Positions 8,780-17,383 of a stretch of 64,000 bases of DNA are shown one piece after another. The notes under the pieces were generated by a model. The model ran no database searches and was not told where the DNA came from. It saw only the letters and a program-made list of their open reading frames with translations. This DNA is from Phycisphaera mikurensis NBRC 102666 (lineage in GTDB: Bacteria; Planctomycetota; Phycisphaerae; Phycisphaerales; SM1A02). Position numbers and translations under genes: made by a program. How positions within the stretch are numbered: the stretch's first letter is position 1; every line of letters begins with the position of its first letter. The stretch is taken from the NCBI GenBank assembly GCA_945878575.1, contig CAMDUB010000008.1, positions 1-64,000 of the forward strand, in the 5' to 3' direction.

Positions 8780-10201
8780 ATGGCTTCCCCCTCTGAAACC
8801 CCTGATCTTGAGGCCCTCCTGACCCGTGGAGCCTTTGGGGAAGTCCTGCTACGAACCAGCGCAAGCCTGCGCCGAAACCCCCGAGATTTTCGCTCCTGGT
8901 ACGCCAACGCCCGAGCAGCCTTTGCTCTGGGGCGCCTGACCGTCGCCGACGAGTCCATCGAACGCGCCATCCGCCTCAGCGGAACCTCCCCGGAGATTGC
9001 CCTGCTGCGGGCCATCATCGACCACCGACTCGGCCGCAGCGACGCCGCCATCGACCGCCTCCGCACTCTCATCGCCCGCGGATCACCCAACACCACGGAC
9101 GCCACCATGGTGCTTGCGGAAGTGCTCCACCGCGCGGGGCGCCGGCAAGAACTGCAAGCACTGGTGAGCGGCGGCGGCGCCTGGCTCAACGACCCGCGCG
9201 CGCCGATCTTCACCGCACGGGTGACCGCACTGACGGACCCCGCCGGCACCGCCGACCGACTGGAAGCCTTCGCACGCAGCGACGCGCTTGCCATGGCGCG
9301 CCGCATCGCTGGCTTCGATGCGGTCCGCATGCTTGATGCCGCGGGCGAGTACCGCCGTGCCTTTGCACTGGCGGAACACCTGCACGCCACCACCGGCGAA
9401 CGCTTCGATGTTGACGGAGTGATTGCCGATGCCAACGCACAATCAGCGCTGCTCGCCCGCGGCAAGCCATGGTTCACGCCGCGCGCGCCCGCGGTGAATG
9501 GCGTTGCGCTGGTGGTTGGCATGCCCCGCAGCGGCACCACCCTGCTTGAGCAGATGCTTGATCGCCATTCCGCGGTGACTGGCATCGGCGAGTACGACGG
9601 CATCAACACACTGGGCACTGCAGTCATCTCCGCTGGCGCATGGCCAACCGGACTGGCAATGCTGACCACTGATGAAGCGCTGGCGATGCAGCAGGCCTAT
9701 CTATCAGGCATCGCTTCCATGCGACGCGGCAATACTCAGTGGATGTTCGACAAGTCACTCAACACCTGGCACTGGTTGCCCGCTGTCGCGGCCGTCATGC
9801 CGGGCGCCGTGTGCTTCCACATCATGCGCGAACCGCGCGACACGGCGGTCAGCCTGTTTCTCTCGAACTTCCATCCAAAAAACGTCGGTTGGACAAGCTC
9901 GTTGGAAAGCATCCGCCGCATCATCGCCACCGAGCGGGCGCTGGTGCCGCAAGCCCTGCAAACCCTGGGAATCCCGCACGAATCGATCGTCTACGAAGAG
10001 TTGGTTGCCGACCCGCGCAGCCACATGGAGCGGTGCCTGCAGCGCATGGGCTTGCCGATGGAAGATTCCGTTCTTGCGCCGGAAGCAAACGCGCGCACCG
10101 TGCTGACTCTGAGCCATGAGCAGGTACGCAAGCCGATCAACCGATCGTCCATTGGGCGCTGGAAAAACTATGAATGGGCGTTCGGTAAAGAGTGGGACTG
10201 A
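8780..10201 (+). CDS. TPR-containing sulfotransferase (first of tandem pair)
   Basis: The 473-residue protein has an N-terminal helical half of TPR-like repeats (about 10-220) and a C-terminal sulfotransferase domain. The PAPS 5'-phosphosulfate loop is GMPRSGTTLLEQML near residues 247-260. The 3'-phosphate site is IMREPRDTAVSLF. A closing EQVRKPINRSSIGRWKNYE motif is typical of TPR-sulfotransferases in bacteria. I use the ATG at 8780; a TTG at 8723 lies in the same frame but has little support. The expected reaction is transfer of sulfate from PAPS to an acceptor that cannot be identified here. It shares order, length and motifs with the next gene, so the two arose by tandem duplication. Confidence 0.88.
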   Translation: MASPSETPDLEALLTRGAFGEVLLRTSASLRRNPRDFRSWYANARAAFALGRLTVADESIERAIRLSGTSPEIALLRAIIDHRLGRSDAAIDRLRTLIARGSPNTTDATMVLAEVLHRAGRRQELQALVSGGGAWLNDPRAPIFTARVTALTDPAGTADRLEAFARSDALAMARRIAGFDAVRMLDAAGEYRRAFALAEHLHATTGERFDVDGVIADANAQSALLARGKPWFTPRAPAVNGVALVVGMPRSGTTLLEQMLDRHSAVTGIGEYDGINTLGTAVISAGAWPTGLAMLTTDEALAMQQAYLSGIASMRRGNTQWMFDKSLNTWHWLPAVAAVMPGAVCFHIMREPRDTAVSLFLSNFHPKNVGWTSSLESIRRIIATERALVPQALQTLGIPHESIVYEELVADPRSHMERCLQRMGLPMEDSVLAPEANARTVLTLSHEQVRKPINRSSIGRWKNYEWAFGKEWD

Positions 10202-10254
10202 TCGAGTATTTCGCGCAGCGGCCGCACCGCTGTGACTAGTAGCATCCGAACTCC

Positions 10255-11718
10255 ATGCCACCTCCTGTCAATCAACGGGCAGAACTTCAGCGCTTGCTGC
10301 AACGCGGCGATTTCCTGAATGCCAAGCATCTTGCGGGCGACATGTTGCGCCGCAACCCGCGCGACGGCGAGGCATGGCTTGGTGTTGCACGTTGCGCGAT
10401 CGGTATGAACCGCATGCGAGTTGCAGAAGAAGCGCTCGAACGCGCGGAGCGCATGATCACTGGCGACCACCGCATTGGCATGGCATGGGCGATCGTTGAT
10501 CACTACCTCGCTCGCAGCGACAAGGCCATTGATCGCCTGCGCGTCTTGATTGCGCGCAAGGCGCCGAACGCGCTGGACGCAACCATCTTCCTCGCTGACA
10601 TCCTGCACCGCACCGGAAAGCGTGCAGAAATGAAGGCCTTGGTTGAGCAAGGCGGCATGTGGCTCACTGATGTGCGCGGCCGAATCATGGCGGCACGTGT
10701 GCGCGCGAAAGATGACCGCGAAGGTGCGGTTACTGAGTTTGAAGCAATCGCACGCGAGCCAGGCGAAATGTCCATGCGCCGCAACGCGGGGTTCGAAGCA
10801 GTGCAGTTGCTCGATTCTGCTGGCGAATATCGCCGCGCGTGGGAACTTGCCACGTACATCCACGAACACACCGCCCCACTCTTCAACCTTTCCGACATGC
10901 ACGCGGACGTCCATGCGCAGCGGCAACTGCTTGCCAACGGCAAGGCCTGGTTCAACCCGCGCGTTCCGGAGGTGCAAGGCATTGCATTCATTGTTGGAAT
11001 GCCGCGCAGTGGCACAACGCTCCTTGAGCAAATGCTGGACCGGCATTCCTGCGTCGCTGGAATCGGCGAGTACGAAGGGATCATGGCGCTTGGAGATTCG
11101 CTGGTTCATGCGGGTGCATGGCCGCGCGGACTTGGCACCCTGAGTCCAGAAGATGCGGTGATGTTTCAGAACAACTACATCTCCGGCGCGCGGACACCAG
11201 ACGTAGCAGGCAAGGCGTGGTTGGTAGACAAGTCGCTCCAGACATGGCGCTGGCTGCCTGCTGTTGCCGCCATTCTGCCCGGCGCAAGTTGCATGCACAT
11301 CACCCGCGATCCACGTGACACGGCGGTGAGTTTGTATCTCTCTAGTTTTAACCCCAAGCACTTTGGTTGGACCGGTTCAGTCGGCGGCATCCGCGAAGTC
11401 ATGACCGCCGAACGCGCGCTCTCCATGGAAGCACTTTCTGTACTCAAGATTCGCCACGAAGAAATTGTGTACGAAGACTTGATCGAAGACCCCGACGGAC
11501 ACGCGCAACGGGTCACCAACTTCCTAGGAATTGCACCGGAATCTGACATGCTTCGCCCGGAGGACAACACGCGCACGGTGTTGACGCTGAGCCATGAGCA
11601 AGTCCGACGCCCCATCAATCGAACCTCGATCGGCCGCTGGAAAAACTACGAATCCGCGTTTGGACCGGAATGGGACGCGCTGGTAGCCACCCACAATTCT
11701 CGCCGGCGCTGTCCCTGA
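10255..11718 (+). CDS. TPR-containing sulfotransferase (second of tandem pair)
   Basis: This 487-residue paralog of the preceding gene lies 53 bp downstream. The N-terminal TPR-like half starts PPPVNQRAELQRLLQRGDF. The C-terminal sulfotransferase domain has GMPRSGTTLLEQML at about residue 248, a 3'-phosphate motif ITRDPRDTAVSLY, and the closing EQVRRPINRTSIGRWKNYE. The catalytic motifs are intact in both copies, while the TPR halves and loops have diverged, which suggests different acceptors rather than dosage. The short spacing and shared strand point to one transcript. Sulfated products could be surface polysaccharide or protein; this is inference only. Confidence 0.88.
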   Translation: MPPPVNQRAELQRLLQRGDFLNAKHLAGDMLRRNPRDGEAWLGVARCAIGMNRMRVAEEALERAERMITGDHRIGMAWAIVDHYLARSDKAIDRLRVLIARKAPNALDATIFLADILHRTGKRAEMKALVEQGGMWLTDVRGRIMAARVRAKDDREGAVTEFEAIAREPGEMSMRRNAGFEAVQLLDSAGEYRRAWELATYIHEHTAPLFNLSDMHADVHAQRQLLANGKAWFNPRVPEVQGIAFIVGMPRSGTTLLEQMLDRHSCVAGIGEYEGIMALGDSLVHAGAWPRGLGTLSPEDAVMFQNNYISGARTPDVAGKAWLVDKSLQTWRWLPAVAAILPGASCMHITRDPRDTAVSLYLSSFNPKHFGWTGSVGGIREVMTAERALSMEALSVLKIRHEEIVYEDLIEDPDGHAQRVTNFLGIAPESDMLRPEDNTRTVLTLSHEQVRRPINRTSIGRWKNYESAFGPEWDALVATHNSRRRCP

Positions 11719-11746
11719 GTAGCTGCGTCGGGCAACAGTGGTTGCA

Positions 11747-14446
11747 ATGACGCGCACTTTCCACGTATCCGCTCTCGCCGCCCTCGCTATCGCTCTGCCT
11801 GCCGTTGCGCAGAGCGCCTCGTTCGTGAACTGGGAATCACCGCAGTCGCACCCCATCGATCTCACGCCGAACGGACTCGTCCTGCTCGCCGTGAATACTG
11901 CCGATGCGCGACTGGAGGTGTACGACGTTGTGGGCGGCTCGCCGGTGAAGCGCGGCTCGGTGCCGGTTGGTCTTGACCCGGTGTCGGTGCGCGCACGCAA
12001 TGCTACGGAAGCGTGGGTTGTCAATCAGATTTCTGACTCCGTCAGCGTGGTTGACCTTGCCACCATGCGCGTCACCCGAACCATCTTGATCGGCGACGAG
12101 CCATCCGACGTGGTCTTTGCCGGCACTCCGCAGAAAGCGTTTGTTTCACTCTCACTCGCCGAGCGACTGGCGGTGGTTGATGCTGCAAGCCCAGCGACTG
12201 TGACAACGGTAGCGATTGCCGGCAGTCAACCGCGAGCACTCACTGCGAGTGCGGATGGCAACACCGTGTACCTGGCCATCTTTGAATCTGGCAATCACTC
12301 CACCATGTTGCCACACGCAACGGTGAGTCTGGCAAGTGGCCCGTACGGCGGCGTGAATCCGCCTCCGAATTCTGGTACCACCTTCAGCCCAGCGAAGGCT
12401 GCATCGAACGGCACTGCGCCAAGGGTTGGTCAAATCGTTCGCAAGAACACCACCACCAACCAGTGGCTTGATGGAAACAATCGCAACTGGACCAGCTTTG
12501 TCACGTGGGACCAGCACGACAACGATATTGCTGTCATCAACGCGCAGACCAACGCAGTGAGTTACGTGAAGGGTCTCATGACGATCGTTGCCGGTATCGG
12601 CACTGCGCCCAACGGCGATGTAGTTGCCATTGGCATGGAATCACGCAATGAACTGCGCTTTGAACAGAATGTCAATAGCGTGTTTGTGAAGTGCGTTGCT
12701 GCGCGCCTTTCTGGCGGTGCAGGCCCGGGCTCGGTGATTGACATGAATCCGCACCTCACCTACACCAGCCCGACCACATCGGTGCTCAATCGATTGCAGT
12801 CGATTGGTGATCCGCGCGGCGTGGCGTTCAGCGCAAACGGCACGACGTGGGTTGCTGGTCTTGGCTCCAACAACGTGATTGGGTTTGACGCAAGTGGCGG
12901 GCGCACTGCCACGATCACTGTTGGCGAAGGCCCAACTGGTCTGGTGATGAATGCCGACGGTAGCCGGCTCTATGTGTTGAATCGATTTGAAGGATCGGTG
13001 TCTGCAGTCAGCACCGCCACCAATTCTGAGATTGCACGGATTGCGTTCCATGATCCAACGCCTGCCACCGTGAAGGAGGGGCGCAAGTTCCTGTTTGACA
13101 CGCATCTCACCTCCGGCCTTGGGCAGTCAAGCTGCGCATCGTGCCATGTGGATGCACGGAGCGATCGTGTGGCGTGGGACATTGGTAATACCCAAGGCAC
13201 CGTGCAGCTCTTTGATGAATCGTGCCAAGTACCGGGCTGCATCAGTTGGCACCCGATGAAGGGACCGATGACGACGCAGACGCTCTTTGGAATCATCGGC
13301 ACCGAGCCGTTCCACTGGCGCGGCGAGAAGAATGATCTGGCTGAGTTCAATGAGGCGTACGTCCATCTGCAGGGGCGTGACAGTGAAATCACCGTGACTG
13401 AGATGGCCAGCATGGAGCACTATGTTGCCTCGCTCACCTTTGGACCAAACCCCAATCGCAACATTGATAACACGCTGAAGGCTTCCATTCCGATCGTTGG
13501 TGGCGTGGTCACTGGTGCTGGCGGCACGGGTAGTCCAACTGCTGGGCAGACCATCTTTAATACCTCGCAGATCTTTGGCGCGCCTCCCGGACTCACGTGC
13601 ATCAATTGCCACGCTGGGATCACTGGCACGAATCAGCTCGTTGATATCCCGGCTCCACCGCCGGCAAATGAGCCGCAGAACCGCAAGAATTCTCCACTGC
13701 GCGACACGTACCGAAAGGTCGGCGCCAACAAGAGTTCGCTGGTCAACAACCGCGGCTTCGGGTTCGATCACGGTGGCGATGAAGCCACCCTGCAGGATGT
13801 CCTCAACATTGGCTTCCGATTCCCTGCTGGCGCCACCGGTGCTACGCAACGGCGCGACGTGGAGGCGTTCCTGTTGAGTTTCGGTACTGACACGCATGCT
13901 GGCGCGGGCCAGCAAGTCACCGCGCGTAATGCGGGTGGAAGTGGCGATGACAGTGCGCGCATTACCCAGCTCATCACTTTGGCAACAAGTCAGAGTACGC
14001 AGATTGGCTTGATCGCCAAGGGAAATCGTGACGGTGTGGCGCGCGGCTGGCTGCTGCAAGCCGGAAGCTTTGTGAGCGACCGTACTGGCGAAACTATCAC
14101 CGCCGCGGCCCTGCTTGCTGGTGCCACCAGTGGCAATGAAGTCACCTACACGCTGGTGCCTCCAGGCATGGCGCGTCGATTGGGTATTGATCGCGACGGA
14201 GATGGCGCGCTCGACCGCGATGAAGGGATTGCGGGTACCGATCCGTCGGATCCGAATAGTTACCCAGGTGCGTGCCCGGCGGACATTGCACCAATCAACG
14301 CACGGAACGGCGTGGTGGGTGGCGAGGACCTTGGATTGCTCCTGAGCGCATGGGGACTCTCGGGCCCTGGCGACCTAGACGGTAACGGCGTAGTGAATGG
14401 CTCGGATCTTGGGCGGCTCTTGAGCGCCTGGGGTGCATGCCAGTGA
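11747..14446 (+). CDS. Secreted YVTN propeller, diheme cytochrome c and dockerin-tail protein
   Basis: This 899-residue protein has a signal peptide (ALAALAIALPAVAQS). A YVTN-type beta-propeller follows (about residues 30-440; repeats such as VSVVDLATMRVTRTI and NADGSRLYVLNRFEGSV). Next is a cytochrome c-peroxidase/thiol-oxidase-like region with two heme c sites, C463-ASC-H467 and C618-INC-H622. The C-terminus has two dockerin-like repeats, EDLGLLLSAWG and SDLGRLLSAWG, preceded by a Ca-binding-like DRDGDGALDRDEG segment. I chose the ATG at 11747 over an in-frame GTG at 11738. Hemes would be attached outside the cytoplasm, consistent with export. The redox substrate is unknown. A strong terminator follows. 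Confidence 0.87.
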   Translation: MTRTFHVSALAALAIALPAVAQSASFVNWESPQSHPIDLTPNGLVLLAVNTADARLEVYDVVGGSPVKRGSVPVGLDPVSVRARNATEAWVVNQISDSVSVVDLATMRVTRTILIGDEPSDVVFAGTPQKAFVSLSLAERLAVVDAASPATVTTVAIAGSQPRALTASADGNTVYLAIFESGNHSTMLPHATVSLASGPYGGVNPPPNSGTTFSPAKAASNGTAPRVGQIVRKNTTTNQWLDGNNRNWTSFVTWDQHDNDIAVINAQTNAVSYVKGLMTIVAGIGTAPNGDVVAIGMESRNELRFEQNVNSVFVKCVAARLSGGAGPGSVIDMNPHLTYTSPTTSVLNRLQSIGDPRGVAFSANGTTWVAGLGSNNVIGFDASGGRTATITVGEGPTGLVMNADGSRLYVLNRFEGSVSAVSTATNSEIARIAFHDPTPATVKEGRKFLFDTHLTSGLGQSSCASCHVDARSDRVAWDIGNTQGTVQLFDESCQVPGCISWHPMKGPMTTQTLFGIIGTEPFHWRGEKNDLAEFNEAYVHLQGRDSEITVTEMASMEHYVASLTFGPNPNRNIDNTLKASIPIVGGVVTGAGGTGSPTAGQTIFNTSQIFGAPPGLTCINCHAGITGTNQLVDIPAPPPANEPQNRKNSPLRDTYRKVGANKSSLVNNRGFGFDHGGDEATLQDVLNIGFRFPAGATGATQRRDVEAFLLSFGTDTHAGAGQQVTARNAGGSGDDSARITQLITLATSQSTQIGLIAKGNRDGVARGWLLQAGSFVSDRTGETITAAALLAGATSGNEVTYTLVPPGMARRLGIDRDGDGALDRDEGIAGTDPSDPNSYPGACPADIAPINARNGVVGGEDLGLLLSAWGLSGPGDLDGNGVVNGSDLGRLLSAWGACQ

Positions 14447-14500
14447 TGTGATGGACGCGTTCGGCAGGAACGCACAGTCGGCGAATTCTTAACCCCCACG

Positions 14501-14541
14501 CTCACGCGCTCGGCCTGTCTGGCGAGCGCGCGAGTTTTTTT
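14501..14541. terminator. Rho-independent terminator shared by convergent genes
   Basis: A 12-bp GC-rich stem (14501-14512 with 14523-14534, one mismatch) is followed by seven T residues at 14535-14541. The T-run overlaps the TAA stop of the convergent minus-strand binding-protein gene. Confidence 0.88.
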
Positions 14542-15781
14542 ATGGCGCGAGTTGCAGCGTGCCGTTCGCAACGGAAACGATCCAGACTTTCTTTTGGGGA
14601 ACCGGCCCGTTGGCATAACTGATCGTGCCGGTGATGCCTTGGAAATTGGTGGTTGCGGCCAGCGCAGCGGCGATGGCTTTGGGATCGTCGCTGCCGGCGC
14701 GCGCACGTGCGTCAATGGCTAGGCGAGCGGTGTCGTAACCGAGTGCTGCAAACGCGTTGGGCGGCGGAGTTCCGTACGCGGTGGAATACGCATCGACAAA
14801 TACAAGTGCGGCGGGCGAGGCGCCAGCGCCAAGCCACGCGTGAGTGGTGAACCAGACGCGATTACTGGGGGCCGTTGCCGGCGCTGCGTTCGTACTTGCT
14901 TGGCTGTTGGCGGTGGGCGTATTCAGTACCGCTGCGCAGTCGAATGAATCTCCGCCGATGATCGGGGTTGTTGGCAGTGCAGATCGAACGGACTTCAGTA
15001 CCGCGGCGATGTCTTCTGGCATGCATGCAACAAAGATGAAGTCCGCTTGGTTGGCTGGCGAAACCAAGTGCGGCGCAACGGCGGCGGCGGGTGTGAAGCT
15101 CAGGTCAAACTCTGCAACCACGGTGCCGCCCAAGTCATTTCCCATGTGGTTGCGAAAGTAGCTAGCGAGCGTGCGCGTGTATTCATAGCGTGAGTCGAAG
15201 ATGACGAGTGTGCGTTTCCCAAAGCGCGCAGCGCCAAAGTCGGCGGCGGCGATCGCTTGTGCGTCGTCGCCAAAGCATGCAAGGAATGTGCCAACGCCGC
15301 AGCGGGCGGGCAGCTTTGGGTCGGTGGCGCCGAGCACCACGAATGGTTTGCCAAGGCGTGTGAATTCGGGGATAGCCACCAGTGCTGGATCACTGTCGGT
15401 GAAGCCGATACCAAGCGTGTTGCGAGCGGCGGCGGCGCGGGCGAGTTCAGTGGCGCGTGGTGATGAGCTCTGCGTGTCGATGCACTCGGTGTCGAAGCGG
15501 AGTGTGGATGTGCGGTTGTGTTCCGTGATGGCAAGTTGCGCCCCGCGCATGGCAGCGATACCGATGGGTGACATCGATCCGGTCTCAGCGGCGATGACGG
15601 CGATGTGGGTGGGTGCGGATGCGGATGCGGGCGGCGCGAGTGGCGAAGGCGGCGCGTTGAGTGTGTTCGGGGTGTTTGCGGCGTTCGGAGCGCACGCGGT
15701 GGCCAGGCATACGCAAGTGATGGCGGAGCCGCGAATGATGGTGGCGACGCTGTTGCGAACGGCGTGTGTGGAGGCTTGCAT
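14540..15781 (-). CDS. Leu/Ile/Val-type ABC substrate-binding lipoprotein
   Basis: The 413-residue protein has a lipoprotein signal (ITCVCLATAC, with the lipidated Cys in ATAC) and a type I periplasmic binding fold: an early GSMSPIGIAAMRGAQLAI segment like LivK and an ALGYDTARLAIDA segment near the C-terminus. Such proteins deliver branched amino acids, amides or other small ligands to LIV-type ABC permeases. No permease or ATPase gene is adjacent, so it is an orphan here and could act as a sensor. I start at 15781 because the lipoprotein signal follows directly; an upstream in-frame start at 15862 would add a charged N-terminus. A Pro/Ala-rich linker follows the lipidation site. Ligand unknown. 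Confidence 0.83.
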   Translation of the reverse strand: MQASTHAVRNSVATIIRGSAITCVCLATACAPNAANTPNTLNAPPSPLAPPASASAPTHIAVIAAETGSMSPIGIAAMRGAQLAITEHNRTSTLRFDTECIDTQSSSPRATELARAAAARNTLGIGFTDSDPALVAIPEFTRLGKPFVVLGATDPKLPARCGVGTFLACFGDDAQAIAAADFGAARFGKRTLVIFDSRYEYTRTLASYFRNHMGNDLGGTVVAEFDLSFTPAAAVAPHLVSPANQADFIFVACMPEDIAAVLKSVRSALPTTPIIGGDSFDCAAVLNTPTANSQASTNAAPATAPSNRVWFTTHAWLGAGASPAALVFVDAYSTAYGTPPPNAFAALGYDTARLAIDARARAGSDDPKAIAAALAATTNFQGITGTISYANGPVPQKKVWIVSVANGTLQLAP

Positions 15782-15876
15782 GGGGGGATCGTATGGAGCG
15801 TCGCGTCGATACTGCGCAGCGCCGTTTGGCTGCGATTTATGCAACGTCCGCCGTGTTATCAAGTTGCAGTTACCCC

Positions 15877-15905
15877 TTGCGCACGTTGTCGGCTGTGACT
15901 ACAAT
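15877..15905 (+). promoter_or_regulatory. Sigma70-like promoter of the tRNA-Gly gene
   Basis: A -35 box TTGCGC (15877-15882) and a -10 box TACAAT (15900-15905) are separated by exactly 17 bp. The expected transcription start near 15912 is about 60 bp before the tRNA. Confidence 0.7.
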
Positions 15906-15972
15906 CTCTCTTTCCGAGTTCGGGCGCGCGCGAAGTTCGAAGTAGCCGGTTGCGCGCCCGACCGGAGGTTTT

Positions 15973-16044
15973 GCGGGTGTAACTCAGTGGTAGAGTGCCA
16001 CCTTGCCAAGGTGGACGTCGAGGGTTCGAGTCCCTTCACCCGCT
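15973..16044 (+). tRNA. tRNA-Gly (anticodon GCC)
   Basis: A full cloverleaf can be drawn. The acceptor stem is GCGGGTG/CACCCGC. The D stem is ACTC/GAGT. The anticodon stem CCACC/GGTGG has loop TTGCCAA, giving anticodon GCC. The T stem GAGGG/CCCTT has loop TTCGAGT. The discriminator is T and the CCA end is not encoded. Confidence 0.97.
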
Positions 16045-16053
16045 CTTAAGCTT

Positions 16054-16092
16054 GAAGCCGAAGGTCTGTGCCTTCGGCTTCTGTGCTTTTTG
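16054..16092 (+). terminator. Terminator of tRNA-Gly
   Basis: An 11-bp perfect stem (16054-16064 with 16071-16081, loop of 6 nt) is followed by a T-rich tail about 10 nt after the tRNA end. Confidence 0.85.
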
Positions 16093-16163
16093 GGGTGTCC
16101 GATGCACTCCAGCCGACGCCCAATCTCCACACATCCACGCCGCCCTGACCGCCAATCCGCCAA

Positions 16164-17141
16164 TCAGCGCTGCGCCTGCGCCGCATCCGCGAGTACCAAT
16201 GCCAGCCGCCATCGGTCGCGCGTGGGTTTGGCGTACTCCAATGGGTAGTTGTCGATCAGGCTCTCCGCGGAATCGGTGATCACCGGCCGCATGACCGGAT
16301 CGCGCGCGTACTCGACGAGCATCTCCATCGGCACGCGGAGTGCCCACCGGGACGCGAAACCCAGCGATTCAACCGAGGTCGGGTCGCCGGCTGCCTTGTG
16401 CTCCAGGTACAGCCGGATGGCGCGCGGGTGGTGGTGGAGGTCGAGCTCCGCGCAAGCCTCCCAGCCGATGCTCGAGTTCGCAAGCCCGAGCGAATCGGCG
16501 AATCCCTCCGCGGCAAGCTCGCGCGTACGCCGGAACCAGCGGATCGCCTCCGCGGGATCGTCGAATTGGTACGAGCGACCGATCATGAACGCAGCCCATG
16601 TCGAGCGCCACACCCGGTCGGCGGGCGGCATGGCAAGGAGCGCGTGCCACGTCGCCCGCGCGCCGGGCAGGTTGCGTGATTCCGCGAGCGAACGACCCGC
16701 GAGGTAGATGGCGAACTCTGCCGCCGCCGGCCCGCAGCCGTCGAGCTCTTCGCCCAGCGGCTCGCCAAATCGGCCCTCGACGATCGACCACAGCAGGCGC
16801 GCGATGCGGACGTCGCTCACATCGTCACGGAAGAGCGGCACGTAGCGGTAGTCCGCTGGCGGGAGATCCACCAGCGTGCCCACCGGCCCAGGCGGCAGAC
16901 CGCCGGACCAGATCACCCTGCCCATGAGGCCGGTGGCCGGAACGCGGCGCGGGTCCTGTGCGCCTGTTAGCGGCGACGTCTTGGAATCCGGCAACGGCGC
17001 GCCAATGCGCTCGCCCTCCGAAATCGCAGGCACACCCACCAGCACGAACCACGCGATCAGCGGAAAGACCACCGCGATCAGCGGCAGCAGATGCCATCGA
17101 TGCGACGTACCCCAAGTTGTGTGCGGATGCTCAGTGCCCAT
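16164..17141 (-). CDS. Membrane-anchored helical protein of unknown function
   Basis: This 325-residue protein has one N-terminal membrane segment (about residues 19-38, LLPLIAVVFPLIAWFVLVGV) preceded by a His-rich cytoplasmic end. The rest is mostly helical and Ala/Arg-rich, with TPR-like stretches such as AEFAIYLAGRSLAES and DDPAEAIRWFRRTRELA. The start at 17141 is well supported: a GGAGGG Shine-Dalgarno lies 17144-17151 on the minus strand. I recognise no family. It is divergent from, and 242 bp from, a membrane-anchored RuvB-like protein that also has a strong ribosome binding site, so the two may share a regulatory region and act together. That link is inference. Confidence 0.8.
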   Translation of the reverse strand: MGTEHPHTTWGTSHRWHLLPLIAVVFPLIAWFVLVGVPAISEGERIGAPLPDSKTSPLTGAQDPRRVPATGLMGRVIWSGGLPPGPVGTLVDLPPADYRYVPLFRDDVSDVRIARLLWSIVEGRFGEPLGEELDGCGPAAAEFAIYLAGRSLAESRNLPGARATWHALLAMPPADRVWRSTWAAFMIGRSYQFDDPAEAIRWFRRTRELAAEGFADSLGLANSSIGWEACAELDLHHHPRAIRLYLEHKAAGDPTSVESLGFASRWALRVPMEMLVEYARDPVMRPVITDSAESLIDNYPLEYAKPTRDRWRLALVLADAAQAQR

Positions 17142-17383
17142 GGTTCCCTCCTAGCGCAGGCGCGGCGTCCCATCCTGGAACGCACTCATGACAGCATCGG
17201 TCGCCACGCGGGATGCAGTTGAGTGAATGCGATGGTGAAATTCCTATCTGCCAGTTGGTGCAAGAATCGACGGCGGCAATGAACACGCCACGAAATCTGC
17301 GAACGAGATTCCGCCCCGCCCCGCAACCTCCCCCGCCCGCCCTCCGTATAGTGCTCACGTCCAAGCACCCCTCCGGAGGCACC

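Noticed and set aside
10168-11361. Long minus-strand open frame opposite the second sulfotransferase
   Set aside because: It lies entirely over a well-supported gene with catalytic motifs and has a His/Arg/Cys-rich shadow composition.
15782-16164. tRNA-Gly region considered as an integration site
   Set aside because: No integrase, no repeated tRNA 3' end and no foreign-looking block beyond it was seen, although the next two genes are unusual.
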